Positions 1 to 12,900 of a stretch of DNA of 64,000 nucleotides are shown piece after piece. A program made the position numbers and the translations under genes. The notes below the pieces were generated by a model. That model had not been told where the DNA came from and ran no database searches. It saw only the letters and a list, made by a program, of their open reading frames with translations. The DNA is taken from NCBI GenBank assembly GCA_949358305.1, contig OX442316.1:1612001-1676000 (forward strand). The letters are read 5' to 3'. Within the stretch, counting starts at the first letter, position 1; each line of letters starts with the position of its first letter. Source of the stretch: Strigamia acuminata (taxonomy: Eukaryota > Arthropoda > Chilopoda > Geophilomorpha > Linotaeniidae).

Positions 1-35
1 TGGTTTTTGGGGGGGGTTTTGGGGAGAGAAGGCAC

Positions 36-377
36 CTTCCGTAACTCGTGTCGCCCAATATGTAGAGCGCTATTGCGCATGTTTTTCGAAGTTTTAGCGA
101 AATTTCGGTCGAATCGTGTAACATTTCGTCCGGAAATTGAAGCGCAACCTGAAATACAAATACATTATTATAATTAGATTAAATTTTTGGTCATTCTTGG
201 TGATTTTTAGTGTTTTTTTGTGATTTTTGGTACTTTTTTGTAGTTATTTTCAAGGATCCATTGCGCGCAGCGGTCGATTTCGTAAAAATCTTCGACATTT
301 TCGACAGTTAAAACACTATCTATTGTTTTCCTATTGATAACTTCTTTCTCACTACTAGAAAATACCGTCGAAGCCAT
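36..377 (-). CDS. DPH2: Diphthamide biosynthesis subunit 2 (DPH2), first two coding exons, partial
   Basis: DPH2 pairs with DPH1 in the [4Fe-4S] radical enzyme that transfers the 3-amino-3-carboxypropyl group of SAM to a histidine of elongation factor 2, the first step of cytosolic diphthamide synthesis. Exon 1 runs 377 to 234: ATG at 377, 48 codons including FYEIDRCAQWILENN, donor GTACC. Exon 2 runs 148 to 36: acceptor AG at 150-149, start VALQFPDEML, end YILGDTSYG just before the family's Cys-Cys segment, donor GTGCC. The two exons join in phase and the gene leaves the window at the left edge. VALQFPD and LGDTSYG are hallmarks of the DPH1/DPH2 fold. DPH1 is the alternative, but the N-terminus (FSS...YEIDRCAQW) fits DPH2 better. 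Upstream ATGs in frame exist; 377 was chosen because it gives the family-like N-terminus. The gene is head-to-head with the glypican. Confidence 0.88.
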
Positions 378-931
378 CTGGACGATCCAAACACTAAAAA
401 TCACTTGCCCAAGTGATGAACGCGGCCATTTTGTGTCGACGTCTAACAGGAGTCCGATGCACTGTTAACATTTATTAGAATCTTATTCAATTTAGACTCA
501 TAGCAAATAAAATTCACTATTAACTTTTTAAAATTAACAAACAAAAACATTAAAATCCTTTTTTATTAGATTTAAAAAAAATTAAGTCTCGATTTAGACT
601 TTTCCAGTGAGAATATCTCTCGCTCGGCGGCGCCACGTCCACTAGGAACACATGTGGGACAATAAACGAGGCCTGTGATTGGTCGAAGCGCTAGTGGTGA
701 GTCTTTTATCACTGGGGTAGAGCACAGAGTGCGCTGATTTTATCGCGGTGTGCAGCCTCCGTGGGTGAATTTGAGATATTCCAGGCCTTCGACCTTTAGA
801 CTTTACTCATTTACCTGAAGGGAAGTGAAATGGATGTACGAATCTAAAGTCCCGAACGAGTAGGAGACAGTACAAGTTAGTTTGTCGTCCGATCAAGGGA
901 CGAAGCCATCAACCAATGTGCATGCTTCAAC
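378..931. promoter_or_regulatory. Shared upstream region of the divergent DPH2 / glypican pair
   Basis: The 554 bp between the DPH2 start codon (minus) and the glypican start codon (plus) must contain both 5' UTRs and probably both promoters. Visible elements are a perfect 8-bp inverted repeat with a 2-bp loop at 400-417 (ATCACTTG CC CAAGTGAT), a GCGGCCATTTTG block at 422-433 resembling a YY1/Pho-type GCCAT site, and a GC-rich patch at 620-660. I see no clear TATA box. Transcription starts cannot be placed from sequence alone. Confidence 0.45.
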
Positions 932-3900
932 ATGGCGCTAGTGCATCCCAATCCCGGCATCACAAGGCCGAGGCCGTGGTTTCGGACAATCGGACTCGTT
1001 TTGTGTTTATTTACATTCATCACTGAAAACATTGACTCTGCCGAAGTTGGATGTAACACTGTTCGGTATGCGTATAGTGCCAAAGGATTCAATGGAGTGC
1101 AAGTGCCAAGGCAACCAGTCCCAGGTTAGATTTATTCAACTTTTTGAATTTTTTGTTTAAAACAATAACAAAAAAAGCAGAAAACAAAGCAAAAATGATC
1201 TTTTATGATAGAAAATATCTGAAAAATTAGATTTAAATTGTGTTGATTAAGTGAAAATGGCTTTCTTTTTCTTAAATGGTTGGTTTGTGAAAAACATTGA
1301 CAAAAAAAACCATTTTTAATGGTGTAAAATATTTGAAAAATAAGATAAAAACCATTTTGATTAAGTTCACTTATGAAAATGCTTTTTTTTCTGTTTAAAT
1401 GTTTGTATTAGATGATCTATAACGTGTTAAATCGGGTATCCTGACTTCTAGATCGCATGGGAACGTATAAACTTTTGGTTTGTGTATGCATTTTTAAAAA
1501 GTTGTATTTTTTTGTAGCTAAACTAGCTCTAAACTTTATGGCGCTTGCAAGCATCGCTAATTAAGCTATTCACACAAGACCTTGTGTTCTGGGCCGAGAG
1601 GGAAAACGAGTGTTGCAGACTTGGGTTTCCTTCACAAACGGTTAATGGATTATTGAATCCATTTGTTAATGAAGGAAATTGTTGATGGAATCATGAAATT
1701 ATTTTTTTTTTTGCATTTGTTTGATGAAACTTAATGGAATCAATAATTTTTTTCAATTTCCACAGTTTATCTTTAATGGGATTACATTAGATAAATGGCA
1801 ACCTCTATTGAATCTCATAAAAAGATTTTTTTTTGAAATTTTCATCACAGTAATGAGTTTTATTTTTAGGCTTAACTCTTATTTAGACTCCAGGACTCCT
1901 TTCTCGCCCTCTTTTCTCTACTGGGTGTGGAAAAAGGGGTTAATCTCCTTGTTTGAAAAAGGTGTCACAAAGAGGCAATCATCACTGCTGGAGTTTGGAT
2001 TAAGAGTAGGGAAAATACTACAAGAATCTTATCTAGAAATTCCTGGTTTGAAGTTTAAGCGGCTTATTAAAAATTCTGGTTAGCCAGGTGCTGTTATTAT
2101 GAAACACGGAGTTAATGATACGATTATCTTTAAAATTTCATTACGATTTGAGCCGGGTATCCTAACCACTAGATAACATGGGAACGTACGGTAGTCGTGA
2201 TTCGGAACCAAAGTTTATCCGTTTTTTTCTTTGGCCGATAAGAATCAATGCAGGACGTGAAATGGAAGTGACAGCATATTTTTTTCCCTTTTCAGCGAAA
2301 ACTTCTCCGCCAAAGCAAGGTCGAAATCGTGAGATGATTTCGTCGATTAGACTTATTAGGTTCTTTGTGCATCGAAAAATTCCCACTTTGGGAATTCGGC
2401 GTTGCCCCGGCTCGATCCTCGATCCGAGGTCGTGATTTCTCTTTTATTGCGACGAAAGAAAGAAATTGGTTCGTGAGAAGGCATGATGCAAGGTGTGTTA
2501 TAGAGGCCATAAAAGGTTGGGGAAAAAAATTAACAGTAGTTTGTGTTAAAATAGAAACGACATGTGTCCATTACATTGAAATGAGGGGGATAGTGGAACA
2601 AGCTGAATGTGTGTGGCACCAGTGGAATGTGGGTTTGGTGTGAAGGTAACTTCCTCCCCACAGGCACAAGTAAGGAAAAAGGATGCTCCTTCTTTACAGG
2701 CTGCTGCTGTTTCACACAAAAGAAATGGAAGGAGGGTGCAATGGAATGGGAATCAAAAGGAAAAGGAGTGTGGAAATGGTGGACATCGCAAAACAAAGGA
2801 ATTTTAATTCTAAACAAAAAAATACAACTTTGATGATGATGAAAACAGCAACATGCTTTTAATTTCATCTTGTTGGCCACGCTCCAATTGCTGCGTTGTA
2901 ACTAAACTAATTAATTTTTAAAGCGAATCTGGCGCCTGGTTACGTGTACGGTGATTCTTGAAATTATACTTCGGTGATAAAAATTTTGTATTTTGCATTT
3001 TTTTTGGAAGATTTCCACATTAACATTGATTTGGTGATGTCATTGTACCGAGTTAACGACGCTCTACAACTTTGCAGTTGACATTTTTAGTCTAGCATTG
3101 GTGGTTTAAAAGATACAATTTGAAAAACAATGTTTCAACAGTGGTACAGTAATGAAACATGTCTCGTTGGATTCGCCGTACCAGATTTCCTGTACCAATC
3201 TGTCGCCAGATTCTAAATATCTGAAATAATTTTGAAAATATCCGCCATTTTGTCGATAATTCAGCCTGGCGCTGCGTAGTGTTGACTACTCCTACATAAA
3301 CACGCGCAAAGGGTTTTTTCTTTCAAAATTAAAAACAGCTGCGGTTTTAGATGGGCTTCTAAAAATACATAAAACTTGTAATGATTAGTCACGTGAACAC
3401 CACGTTTAGTCTGAAAATTACAAATGGCTGCGAACGGCGACTGCGGCCATCTTGGAAGAAATGCTAACGGACAAATGATGTTTAATATTCCTTCACCTCG
3501 TTCAACCTTGGGACGGTGTCTTGAGTGAATTGAAATTTATCCCGTCCAGGACACGTGATTTACTACCGGAAGTCGTTTGTTATATCAGTCATCAGTTACA
3601 CGCTGCTTGAATTCAACATACACGAGTTTTTTGGGAAGGGAAGTTTCATTTAATAAGCACTTTGTTAGCTCCTTATCTAGACACTGTAAGAAAGGGCCGT
3701 TCGTCGACGGTTCGAGAAAATACGTGATTCGTGCGGGGAAAAAAGAGAGCGGAGAGCCGGATTTCCTTCCCTTCTTTTTAATGACTCTTTACGATTGAAA
3801 AGCGTCTAATTTGTGTGTTTGGAGCGCCGTTCTCTGTCAGCCTCTTGCCAATTTGGATCTTTAATGTGGCTGGTTAATTGGAGACAAAAAGCCGGCATTC

Positions 3901-6900
3901 GGTGCCGTTAAATCTCCTTGTTAGGGATTTTGCACAAGTGAGCTACTCCGGTGTGCTGTTTGTCCAGGAAAGTAATTTTTGATAGTTTGGCTCATTGTTT
4001 TTGGGTTTGGGAGGGGGAAGATGGAGTTGACAGCAGACACGCTTCTTAGATGAGTTTTATTCATAGTTTTGTTTGTTTTTCAAGACCCATCTTGCGTGGG
4101 GCATGGCAACATGCGGATTTTGTGGTCGGGCAACATGAAGTCAAACAGTGCAGCCATTATCCATTTGGGTAAATTTAGAAGTTGAAATAAATTTTATTTA
4201 AATAAAGAAAAAAAAAATGTTTGCTTTGGGAAAATTGGAATTTAATGAACGGATATGGCATGTTACAATTAACGAATAGTCAGGTGTCCTAACTAGACAA
4301 CATGGGAATATTGAAATTCATTAATAAATGTGGATGTGAAAAGTTCATTCGTCGGGCATCCTAACCATTAGATCACATGGGAATACGGCAATCTTATTGC
4401 AAGAGGGTCAATTTGTACGTTAATCAATCTTTCAGCGGATGAATACGTGATTCTTTCGGCTTTTGTATTCTCTGTCGGCGTCTTAACAGCTTGCAAATGT
4501 TCAGGCATTGCCCTGTAGAAAGTGGATAAATTGAGATTTAACAGTCACGAAAACACGTTGGAAAATATCGGAGTGTGGGAGAATTGTGGAACGAGTTTTT
4601 AAATACCCGAATTTGAATGGATTTATTTTTTGTCTATTTTTATTTTGCAGAAAGGTCTTTGTTAAGGTGAATAATTGACTTCTTTTTTGCTCACCTACAC
4701 CCAGGGTGCTTTTCGCATAATTCAAAAGAGATAGTCTTCCTCCCTCACCCTTTTTCCTCCCACTCGTCCCTCCCTATCTTTTGATATGGAAATCGTTGGT
4801 GGGGAGGGCAGCGTCCTCTTCAGCTCGCCAATGTAATCACCATACTTGCAGCCATTGGGTCAATTTTGCAAGTTGATGAATGAATGAGTGGTTATGTTGG
4901 TGTAACATGGGGGATGAGTTATGTGGATTTTATCGGGTTTTATTTTTGATTTTTTGCAGTTGCCTGTCATGTTGGGTGAGGTTGAGTGTGAATAGTTTGC
5001 TTGTAATAAATTAGTGCTTTGGAATTGGGGGCAAGTTAAAAATAAATGTGTGATTGGAAAAGAGGTTTAGATATTGAATTGAAGGAGGTTTGAATTGAAT
5101 TACGCTAAGATTTTTATTTTAAGGTTTTTGGAAGTTTTCATTTGAATGTTTTTTTTTTAAAGTAAATTTCTAATTATTTCGTAAATTTGCATTTTTTAGA
5201 AATAAAGTTACATGTTTTAGAAGTAAAGTTACATTTTTTAGAAGTAAATTTACATTTTTTAAAAGACAATTACATTTTTTAAAAGACAATTACATTTTTA
5301 AAAGACAATTACATTTTTTAAAAGACAATTACATTTTTAAAGTAAAATTACATTTTTTAAAGTAAAATTACATTTTTAAAAGTAAAGTTACATGTTTTAG
5401 AAGTAAATTTACATTTTTTAAAGTAAAATTACATTTTTTGGAGTGAATTTACAAACTTCCTCGCAAATTTACAAATTTTCTAGCAAGCTTAAAATTTTTT
5501 TTTGAACATCTATTTCAATTTTTCAATTTCCCCTCTTCCTCCGACAAACCTTAAATTATTAAAAACTCAACTCCTAGAAATCTTTTTTATTTGATTGATT
5601 TACAACATGACTACAGCTAGCTTCAACATGGTGTCCTTTACAGTGGTCGCCTAGCAACCAAACCACATTGACCTAACCCTTAAATTTTTTTCCCTCACAA
5701 ACAAACCAGCCACCAAAATGTCAGTTTCAAACCTAAAAATTCGACCCCCTCCCCTAAAAAAAATCACCCCTTAAAAACCTAAAAACCAATTCAAAATGGC
5801 TTCCAATCTCTGATTTTCTTTTCTACATGCATTTAACACTAACACATGCAATAAAAAATTTTATCTCCTTTTCCAATCTTTTTTCCCATTTAAAATCCAC
5901 ACAATTCCACAGGGGGGCTGGGGAGGTGCAGCAATAGAGGGAAAAGTTTGAATCACACAGCTCGTATTAAACATTTTCATGAGAACAGAAAAGAAATGTT
6001 TGTTTTAGCTTTGTGTCAAGGTGTTATGGAATATAAATGGGTATAAAAGTGGGCTAAGATGAGTTTATGATGCAAATGTGGGTGTAAATTTGCATGCAAC
6101 TTGTTTGTGGAGTCGCCAGTGAAGGTGTGAAGGGGCGTGGGAAGTGAGCAGAGGATAAAAAGGACAGCTGTCGAGGGAGATGTAAAACCGTCAGGTTTTT
6201 ACGCACCAAAATCAGTTTGGACAATGGAAATGCAACCGGAGCAAAGAGGAACAAACTGCCTGTTTAAACTACAAATTTCCAATGTAAATTTGCGAGTTTA
6301 AGTGTTTATATTTCTTCATTTTGTGTTATTCTAGCTTAGATTACCGTATTTTATCGATTAAGAGCCGCGGCTCTTATTCAAAACTGCCATTTTTGTCAGC
6401 CATTACAATTTCGAAGCGTACGTTCATCGTTTGTGAGGTTAAATACGGAAACAATATTGTACTTTTGCTAAAATTGGGTATTCTTGGTGTCTTAGCCGCG
6501 GCTACTATTCGAGGGCGACTCTTAATCGGTAAAATACAGTATTTGATGTTGTTAGAATAATGCAAGTGTTGAAGTGGCTTTTGTTGTACGGACGGACTGG
6601 TTTGCAGTTGTCGTCGTTTTCTTTGGAGGATCGAAAACGCGAGTTTTTAACGACTTTTTTGTCGGCGCGGCGTGGCGTGTGAATGATTTTTTCATTTACG
6701 CGAAATACGTTTCTTATTTGTAGGGTGGGGCCGTGGAAAATCAATTTGCAAGTGGAAACACCCTTGTGAGTTGAGGAAAATGAAAATATTGAATGGGATT
6801 TAGGTTTCACGTGAAATTAGAAATTTGAGCGATGAAATGAGTTTTTTTTTTTTTATTTCCCTTTCTTCTCTCTATAATTTATTTGCACTTTAATTAAGGT

Positions 6901-9900
6901 TAATTAGAAGCTTTGGAATTAATAATGAAACAAGACATTTAATGTCTAATAAACTTGAGGGGCCCTTGAATCATGTCAAGCATCCATCTTGATGAGATGG
7001 CTGTGGATCAGTTGAGCACTTATTCACTAAAGTGTTGAATCAATGGAAGTGATAAACACATCTAGAAGGCTTGCGAGACGCCATTACTGAAGCTGGATTG
7101 GATGTTTTGCTTGGCAGAATTCCATCCCGGGCAAAAAAAAATGATAAATGTCACTGGAAATGTATTAGAAATTAGGTTTTGTGAGTTTAAAGTGGTGCGA
7201 CTGTGTATATCGTTATGGACAAATACAAACCGAATTATTGACGAATCGGCCGAATAAAAGTTGAGGCGATGTCTGATGTCGAACAAGCGTATGTTGGGTG
7301 GACTGGGATGAACCGAGTGCTCGGGATTTCATTACTTTCAGCGTATAATCCTGCGCGGGGAAAGGAAACAAAGAGATTTCCTTCATTCTGGTGGCCATTA
7401 CACGTTGGTATCAGTGCCATCCATCCTGTTTCCATGAATCAACCAAACTGTCTTCACTTTTCCCCTCTTCCTTGAGCCCAACTTTGCCGGAAGTCCATCT
7501 TTGTCCATCCGGTTTCTCCATCGGCTTTATTCGGTGCCATAAATTTCATATCCGCTGACCTGTAATGAGACTTTTATTAATAATTCTCAGCAATTGATCA
7601 TTCTGTTTCCAAATAAAGAAAACCATTGGAGAAAATTGTATTTTCTTTTTTTTCTTTTTGATTATTTTGATTTTGCTTTGTTTAGTTGAGGGGAGATTGT
7701 TGTGATAAAAAGAATGCTTGACCAGTTGTTGAAAAGAAGGAAAGATGACATTTGATTAGGAGAGATGGCCATGTGTTTTCCCACAGACGACAAAAAAGTA
7801 TTTGTTTTTTATTTTTCTGTTGTTGTTGTTGTGTTTTGATTGGAATTGCTGGCAAAGCACTCTGAATCACCTAATGCTCTGTTGGAAGTGCTTGAGCTCA
7901 AGTGGTCAAATGAAAAGCTTTTGCTTTTGCTGGTGTCAAGCCAGAAGGCCAAAGCTGCAATGTGTTCCAATGCAATTGGGAGAAATTAAATGCCATTCTG
8001 TAGTGCTGCTGCTGTTGCTAACATGCCCTCCTCCCCTTTTCCAGACCCATGGAAACAACATCTGTCACCACGCACAGAGAGAGAGAGAGAGAGATGGAAA
8101 GAGAAACTGCAAGTGGGAGTCCCTTGTTCTTCTCCTAATTGCAGTTGGCATTTGAATAATTATGCCATAGTTTTGCATATTCATTTTCTTCCCACTAAAG
8201 CCCATAATTGGGTTTATTTAAGCTTTAATTAACCAAACTGTCAGAAGCAAAAAATGTTGCTTGATTGAGATGGCCAAGTTGGGGACAATTTAGGATTTAA
8301 CTTCGTTTTACTTAATGTAAGGTGTTAAGCAATGATTGAAACCAGAACAACACAGGTGGTCCATTACCACTAATTGCATCATTCAGTTGCAGTGGAAAAT
8401 TGCAAGCGAAAAGAAAACGCTAGATGGAAAAGCCGTATGCGTTGAAAGAAGACGATAGTGCTTAATGTTTTTGCTACAACATGATTTCATAAAGACCAAT
8501 GTACTAATCGAAGGCATTGCTTTCGTAATTTCAATAATATTTATCCCTGTAAATGTCAATTTACTTGACGTGACAATTTCTCAGAACTAATTAATCGCGT
8601 AATGCTAGGTGTTTTACCACTAGATCGCATGAGATTGTTAATCTAAAGCTTTTAATTATCAAGTTTAGTGAAAGCCAGGATATCCTTGCCACTAGACCGC
8701 ATGGGAAAACTTGTCCATACCTGTACAGGTATAACGACAAACATATAAAAGTAACGTAGAGAAAATTAACAATTTTGGGATCAAAAAGTTGAAAAACGGT
8801 TTTATTCTTACCGAAAGTGAAAAATATACATTGCTTGATTTGTGTTGATGGCAAGATAACTTGTAAACAAAAGTTGGGACTTGCACATGTTGACTGGCAG
8901 ACCTATTGTTCTATTGTGGCCAGGCCACATGGCTGTTTGGGGCATGAACTGCAGAAGGAATTAGCAAATGTATGGTAAAATGATTTCTAAATGAGAATTT
9001 ATGAGAGGATGCAGTGGTAAGAGGTTGAAGGGCTAAATGTTGATAAATTATGCTGCATCAGTGGCATTGTGTTTGAATGACAGTGCAAGTTTGAACTTTC
9101 ATTCTTCATTACGCTTAATTTAAACCGCAATTTTTAGGGTTGAGTTGGTGGAAAGTTCTGGAAAAGTTTTCCCATTAGCGTTGTGCTTATCTTTGTTGTT
9201 GAATATTAGAGATTAAATTAAATTACACTGCGGTGTTGTTTTTCTTAAAGATTACAAATTTTACATAAAAGTTGCATTTGTGGGTCTGAAATTGCATTTT
9301 TTGGTCTGAAATTGCATTTTTTGGTCTGAAATTGCATCTTTTGGTCTGAAATTGCATTTTTTGGTCTGAAATTGCATTTTTTGGTCTGAAATGGAATTTT
9401 TTGGTCTGTAATTGAATTTTTTGGTCTAAAATTGCATTTTTTGGTCTGAAATGGAATTTTTTGGTCTGTAATTGAATTTTTTGGTCTAAAATTGCATTTT
9501 TTGGTCTGAAATTGCATTTTGGGTCTGAAATTGTGTTTTCAGTATAAATTAATTTTTTCTTCAATAAAAGTGCATTCCTTTTGTCTAAAATACATTTTTT
9601 GTAGCAACAACAACATTTGTATCTGCATTAAATATTTTTTTTTATTCACAAAATTGCGATTTATTGTCGAAAAATCCATTTTATCACATCTGCCATTAAA
9701 ATAAAATATTGTCGACATTAGAGTCAACCTGTGGGATTGACAGATTTGCATCAAAACTCATTGGATTTGCCGAAAACGCGCTGAGTTTATGTTTAACATT
9801 TGTGTCGAATGTCCGAACCCTCGCTCCTGCGCCCAGATGACAGGTGATAGAGTTGTTCGCGGGTCTCCATAGGTGGGGTCTCTCTCTCTCGCTCTCTCTC

Positions 9901-12900
9901 CTACTTGGTGGAATGCCCTTGCTATCCATCAGTACGGGGTCCTCTTGAGCTGACAGCCGAGAATCGTGTGGAATGAAAGTGGCGGCATCGCTTTGACCCT
10001 TAACAAGCTTCCTACCCACGGCTCGCTGCACTTGTTAGGGGCATGAAGAATGAAGGTGGAAGATTGCAGGTAGCACGAAGCCGCTTTCGCAGCCCGCCCA
10101 CGGATAAAATCCCATTTGACACTCCTTGTGGAGCTGCGTCTGAGTAATCTTCACGCCCCTACCGGTGTGTGGGAGAAATAATTAGGGGATGACTTAATGT
10201 TGAGAGTTGAGACAAACAAATGGAATGATTGTTTTGCGTTTGGGTTATTGTTTTTATGATTCATTTGGAGGCGCCAGGGGGGGGGGGGGGAAAGAAAGGA
10301 AGAAAGAAAGAAAGAAAGGGATTTTTCGGCTTTTTTGGCTGTGGGAATGGAATTTTTGGATTTGTAGTTGGAAAAGTGGGGAATTTGGGATTTTGAGTGG
10401 TGAAAATGGAAAATTTTGGAAAATTTTGTGATGAAATAGGAAAATTTTGGGAATTCCCAAAATTTTCATTATGGTCACAGGAAGTTTTAAATTTTTTTTT
10501 TTTTTACAGAAAATTCCAAGATTTTTATTTTTGTTAGAGAAAATCCCAATATTTCCATTTTGATCATAAAATTCAAAAGTTTCCATTTTTTTATTACACA
10601 AATTTCCAAAATTTCCATTTTACCACTGGAAATTTCAAATTTCCCACTTTGTCCACTGCAAATTTAAAAATAAAAAAAATTCCATTTTGCCACCAGTAAA
10701 AAATATCCCAAAAATGGAAATTTTGTATTCACAATGTCAAAAATAGAAAAAATTATTTTTAATCTTAAAAATAGGAAATTTTCGATTTTTACTTATAAAA
10801 GGTAAAACATGGAAGATTGTTGCATTTTAATGTTAAATCAAAGGGATTTTGCATTTTCAGAGGTAAAAACATTGAAATATTGCATTTTCCTAGTATAGAA
10901 CAAAGCAAATTTTGCATCCTATTGCTGAAAACTAGGATCAAAGGAGCAAATATTTTTACGAGGTGTGTCCATCCTCCATGCCAATTGTAAATTACTTCCA
11001 AATTTCCTTTGCTAGTGAGGTGGGTCTGTATCATTAATTTTTGCCCTCAGGCAACCCGGGTCTTTAAAAAACTTAATAAGACATTGGGATCACAATTTAG
11101 TCATCATGTAACTTCTTATCATGTGTGACATGGATTTAAATTTAAATTTCTTGTCCTTCAAGAAATAAAAATGAGAAAATTCCTAAGCAGGGTGGGATGA
11201 GGTTCAAGTCACTTTCACAGTTGCAGTCCATCAATTTCCAGTCTTTACCACTCCTTTTAATGCATTGCTTGAATAGCAAAAAAGTTGTTTGAAAAGTTAA
11301 AAAAAAAAAAAGAAAAAAGAAAAAGCGGTTTTAACTGTTTTGGTTGCACAAAAATTAACAGAAACCACTGACCTGGCACTGAGCCAGTTTTCTTTTTTTA
11401 ATTCATAGTTGGTTGCCATCTTGGATTTGATGAGTTCAATTTAGCTAAGTGGTGTTTTGTATGATTTTTATTTTTTTTTTTTAGATAAATGGAATATATT
11501 GAAGCTATATTGAGTGAAATGTTTGGAATGTGTGTGCATGTTGTTTGTTCTTCAGTTATCTGAGTAGTCTGCTGCTCTTTGGCACACAAGAAAACCTTGG
11601 ACATACCTCATCTTGCCCTCAGGGGGTCAGCTGCTTCAAATTCCACAAGTCCACCCTCATTTTTTCTTGTTCTCTTGCCTTTGCAGTTGGTCCAGTGAAT
11701 ATACTTTTTACTTCATTAAGACAGATTGATTGGCTCGTAATTTAATCATCAAAACATGTGATGGAAAGAAAAAATTAATTAGGAAAAGAAAATCTGTTGG
11801 GGTAATGAAAAAAAAGCATAAAAAAATTCAAGTATTGATGTGTTTGTTTCCACTAGGTGGCAGAAAACAAACCCGGGTTGTTAAATTCAAATAAAGTTCA
11901 TGTGTGTGCACTATACATAAAATGGCAGGTAGCCTAACCGCTAGATCGTACAGGAAAACTCGATTGTTGTCTTATTGACTTAAACGGAGACGCCGTTTCT
12001 TTTTATTCGAGAAATGGTGAAATCCACAAAAGCCAGGATGTTAAATTCGAGTGAAATTTATGTGTTTACACTGTACAAAAAGTGGCAGGTAGCCTAACCA
12101 CTAGATCGTACCGGAAAACTCAATTATTGATTTAAACGGGAGACGCCGTTACTTTCTTATCGAGAAACAACAAAATGCAGCGAAAGTCAAAATTTACTTC
12201 TCTTTTGGGTAATGTATACGGCTTTTGCTCTCAATAATTGAGTAGGACATAATGTCCGGCCCCACCAGAATTATAGATTTACTTTAGTCGTTGCCCCTCC
12301 AATTATTCTCCATTCGATTGTCCAGCGGGTTTGCGTGATATATCTCTGGTCTGGATCCATTCTGGCTGAATGCTTCTGTTATTCATTTCAGAGTGGGGTG
12401 AATTACAGTAATTTTGTTGATTCATTCAAGTAGGTGGGTGGGTGGATGGATGGCACATTTTAGGCTTATTTTGTAAACCATGTCTCGGTAGTCAATAAAA
12501 GAAGAAGTTCATAACACTTTGCCATCTGCTGGACATTTTATTGCTGATATTTATGGGGTAATGAAAGGGGTGAGAGAAGGCGGGAAAACAGGCTGTTGAG
12601 TTTGGTGGATTTTCCTTTTTCTTCTTAAAAGAATTGTGTGGCGGAGATGGGTGGAATGCTTTTGAAAATTTCCTTTCTAATTATCCAAATGTGGGTTGGT
12701 CAAACTAGTGACTAATGGGCTCCCGTTGTGATTAAGACTTGCAAATTGAAATTCCGTCTTTTTTATCGATCGGTTAGTCAAAGGACAAACGCAGCAAGAA
12801 TTGTACGATGAGGAAAGGTTTGGCTGAATTGCTGATATTTCAATGGGGGGAAAAACAGATGGAGTTTGTTGACCTTGTTTCGTTGTGTAATAAAAGTCTG

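Noticed and set aside
8671-8706. Functional tRNA-Glu gene
   Set aside because: Only the acceptor and D-arm part matches; no anticodon stem closure or T-arm follows, so it is a tRNA-derived fragment.
9272-9534. CRISPR-like array
   Set aside because: Head-to-tail repeats without unique spacers in a eukaryotic intron; the same holds for the other arrays.
9223-9564. 113-codon minus-strand frame rich in [13 protein letters not shown] repeats
   Set aside because: Translation of the 20-bp intronic minisatellite.
9696-10031. 111-codon minus-strand frame in glypican intron 1
   Set aside because: GC-richer island, but no splice logic, no recognised motif, and part of the frame is a CT/GA microsatellite; a regulatory island is more likely than a gene.
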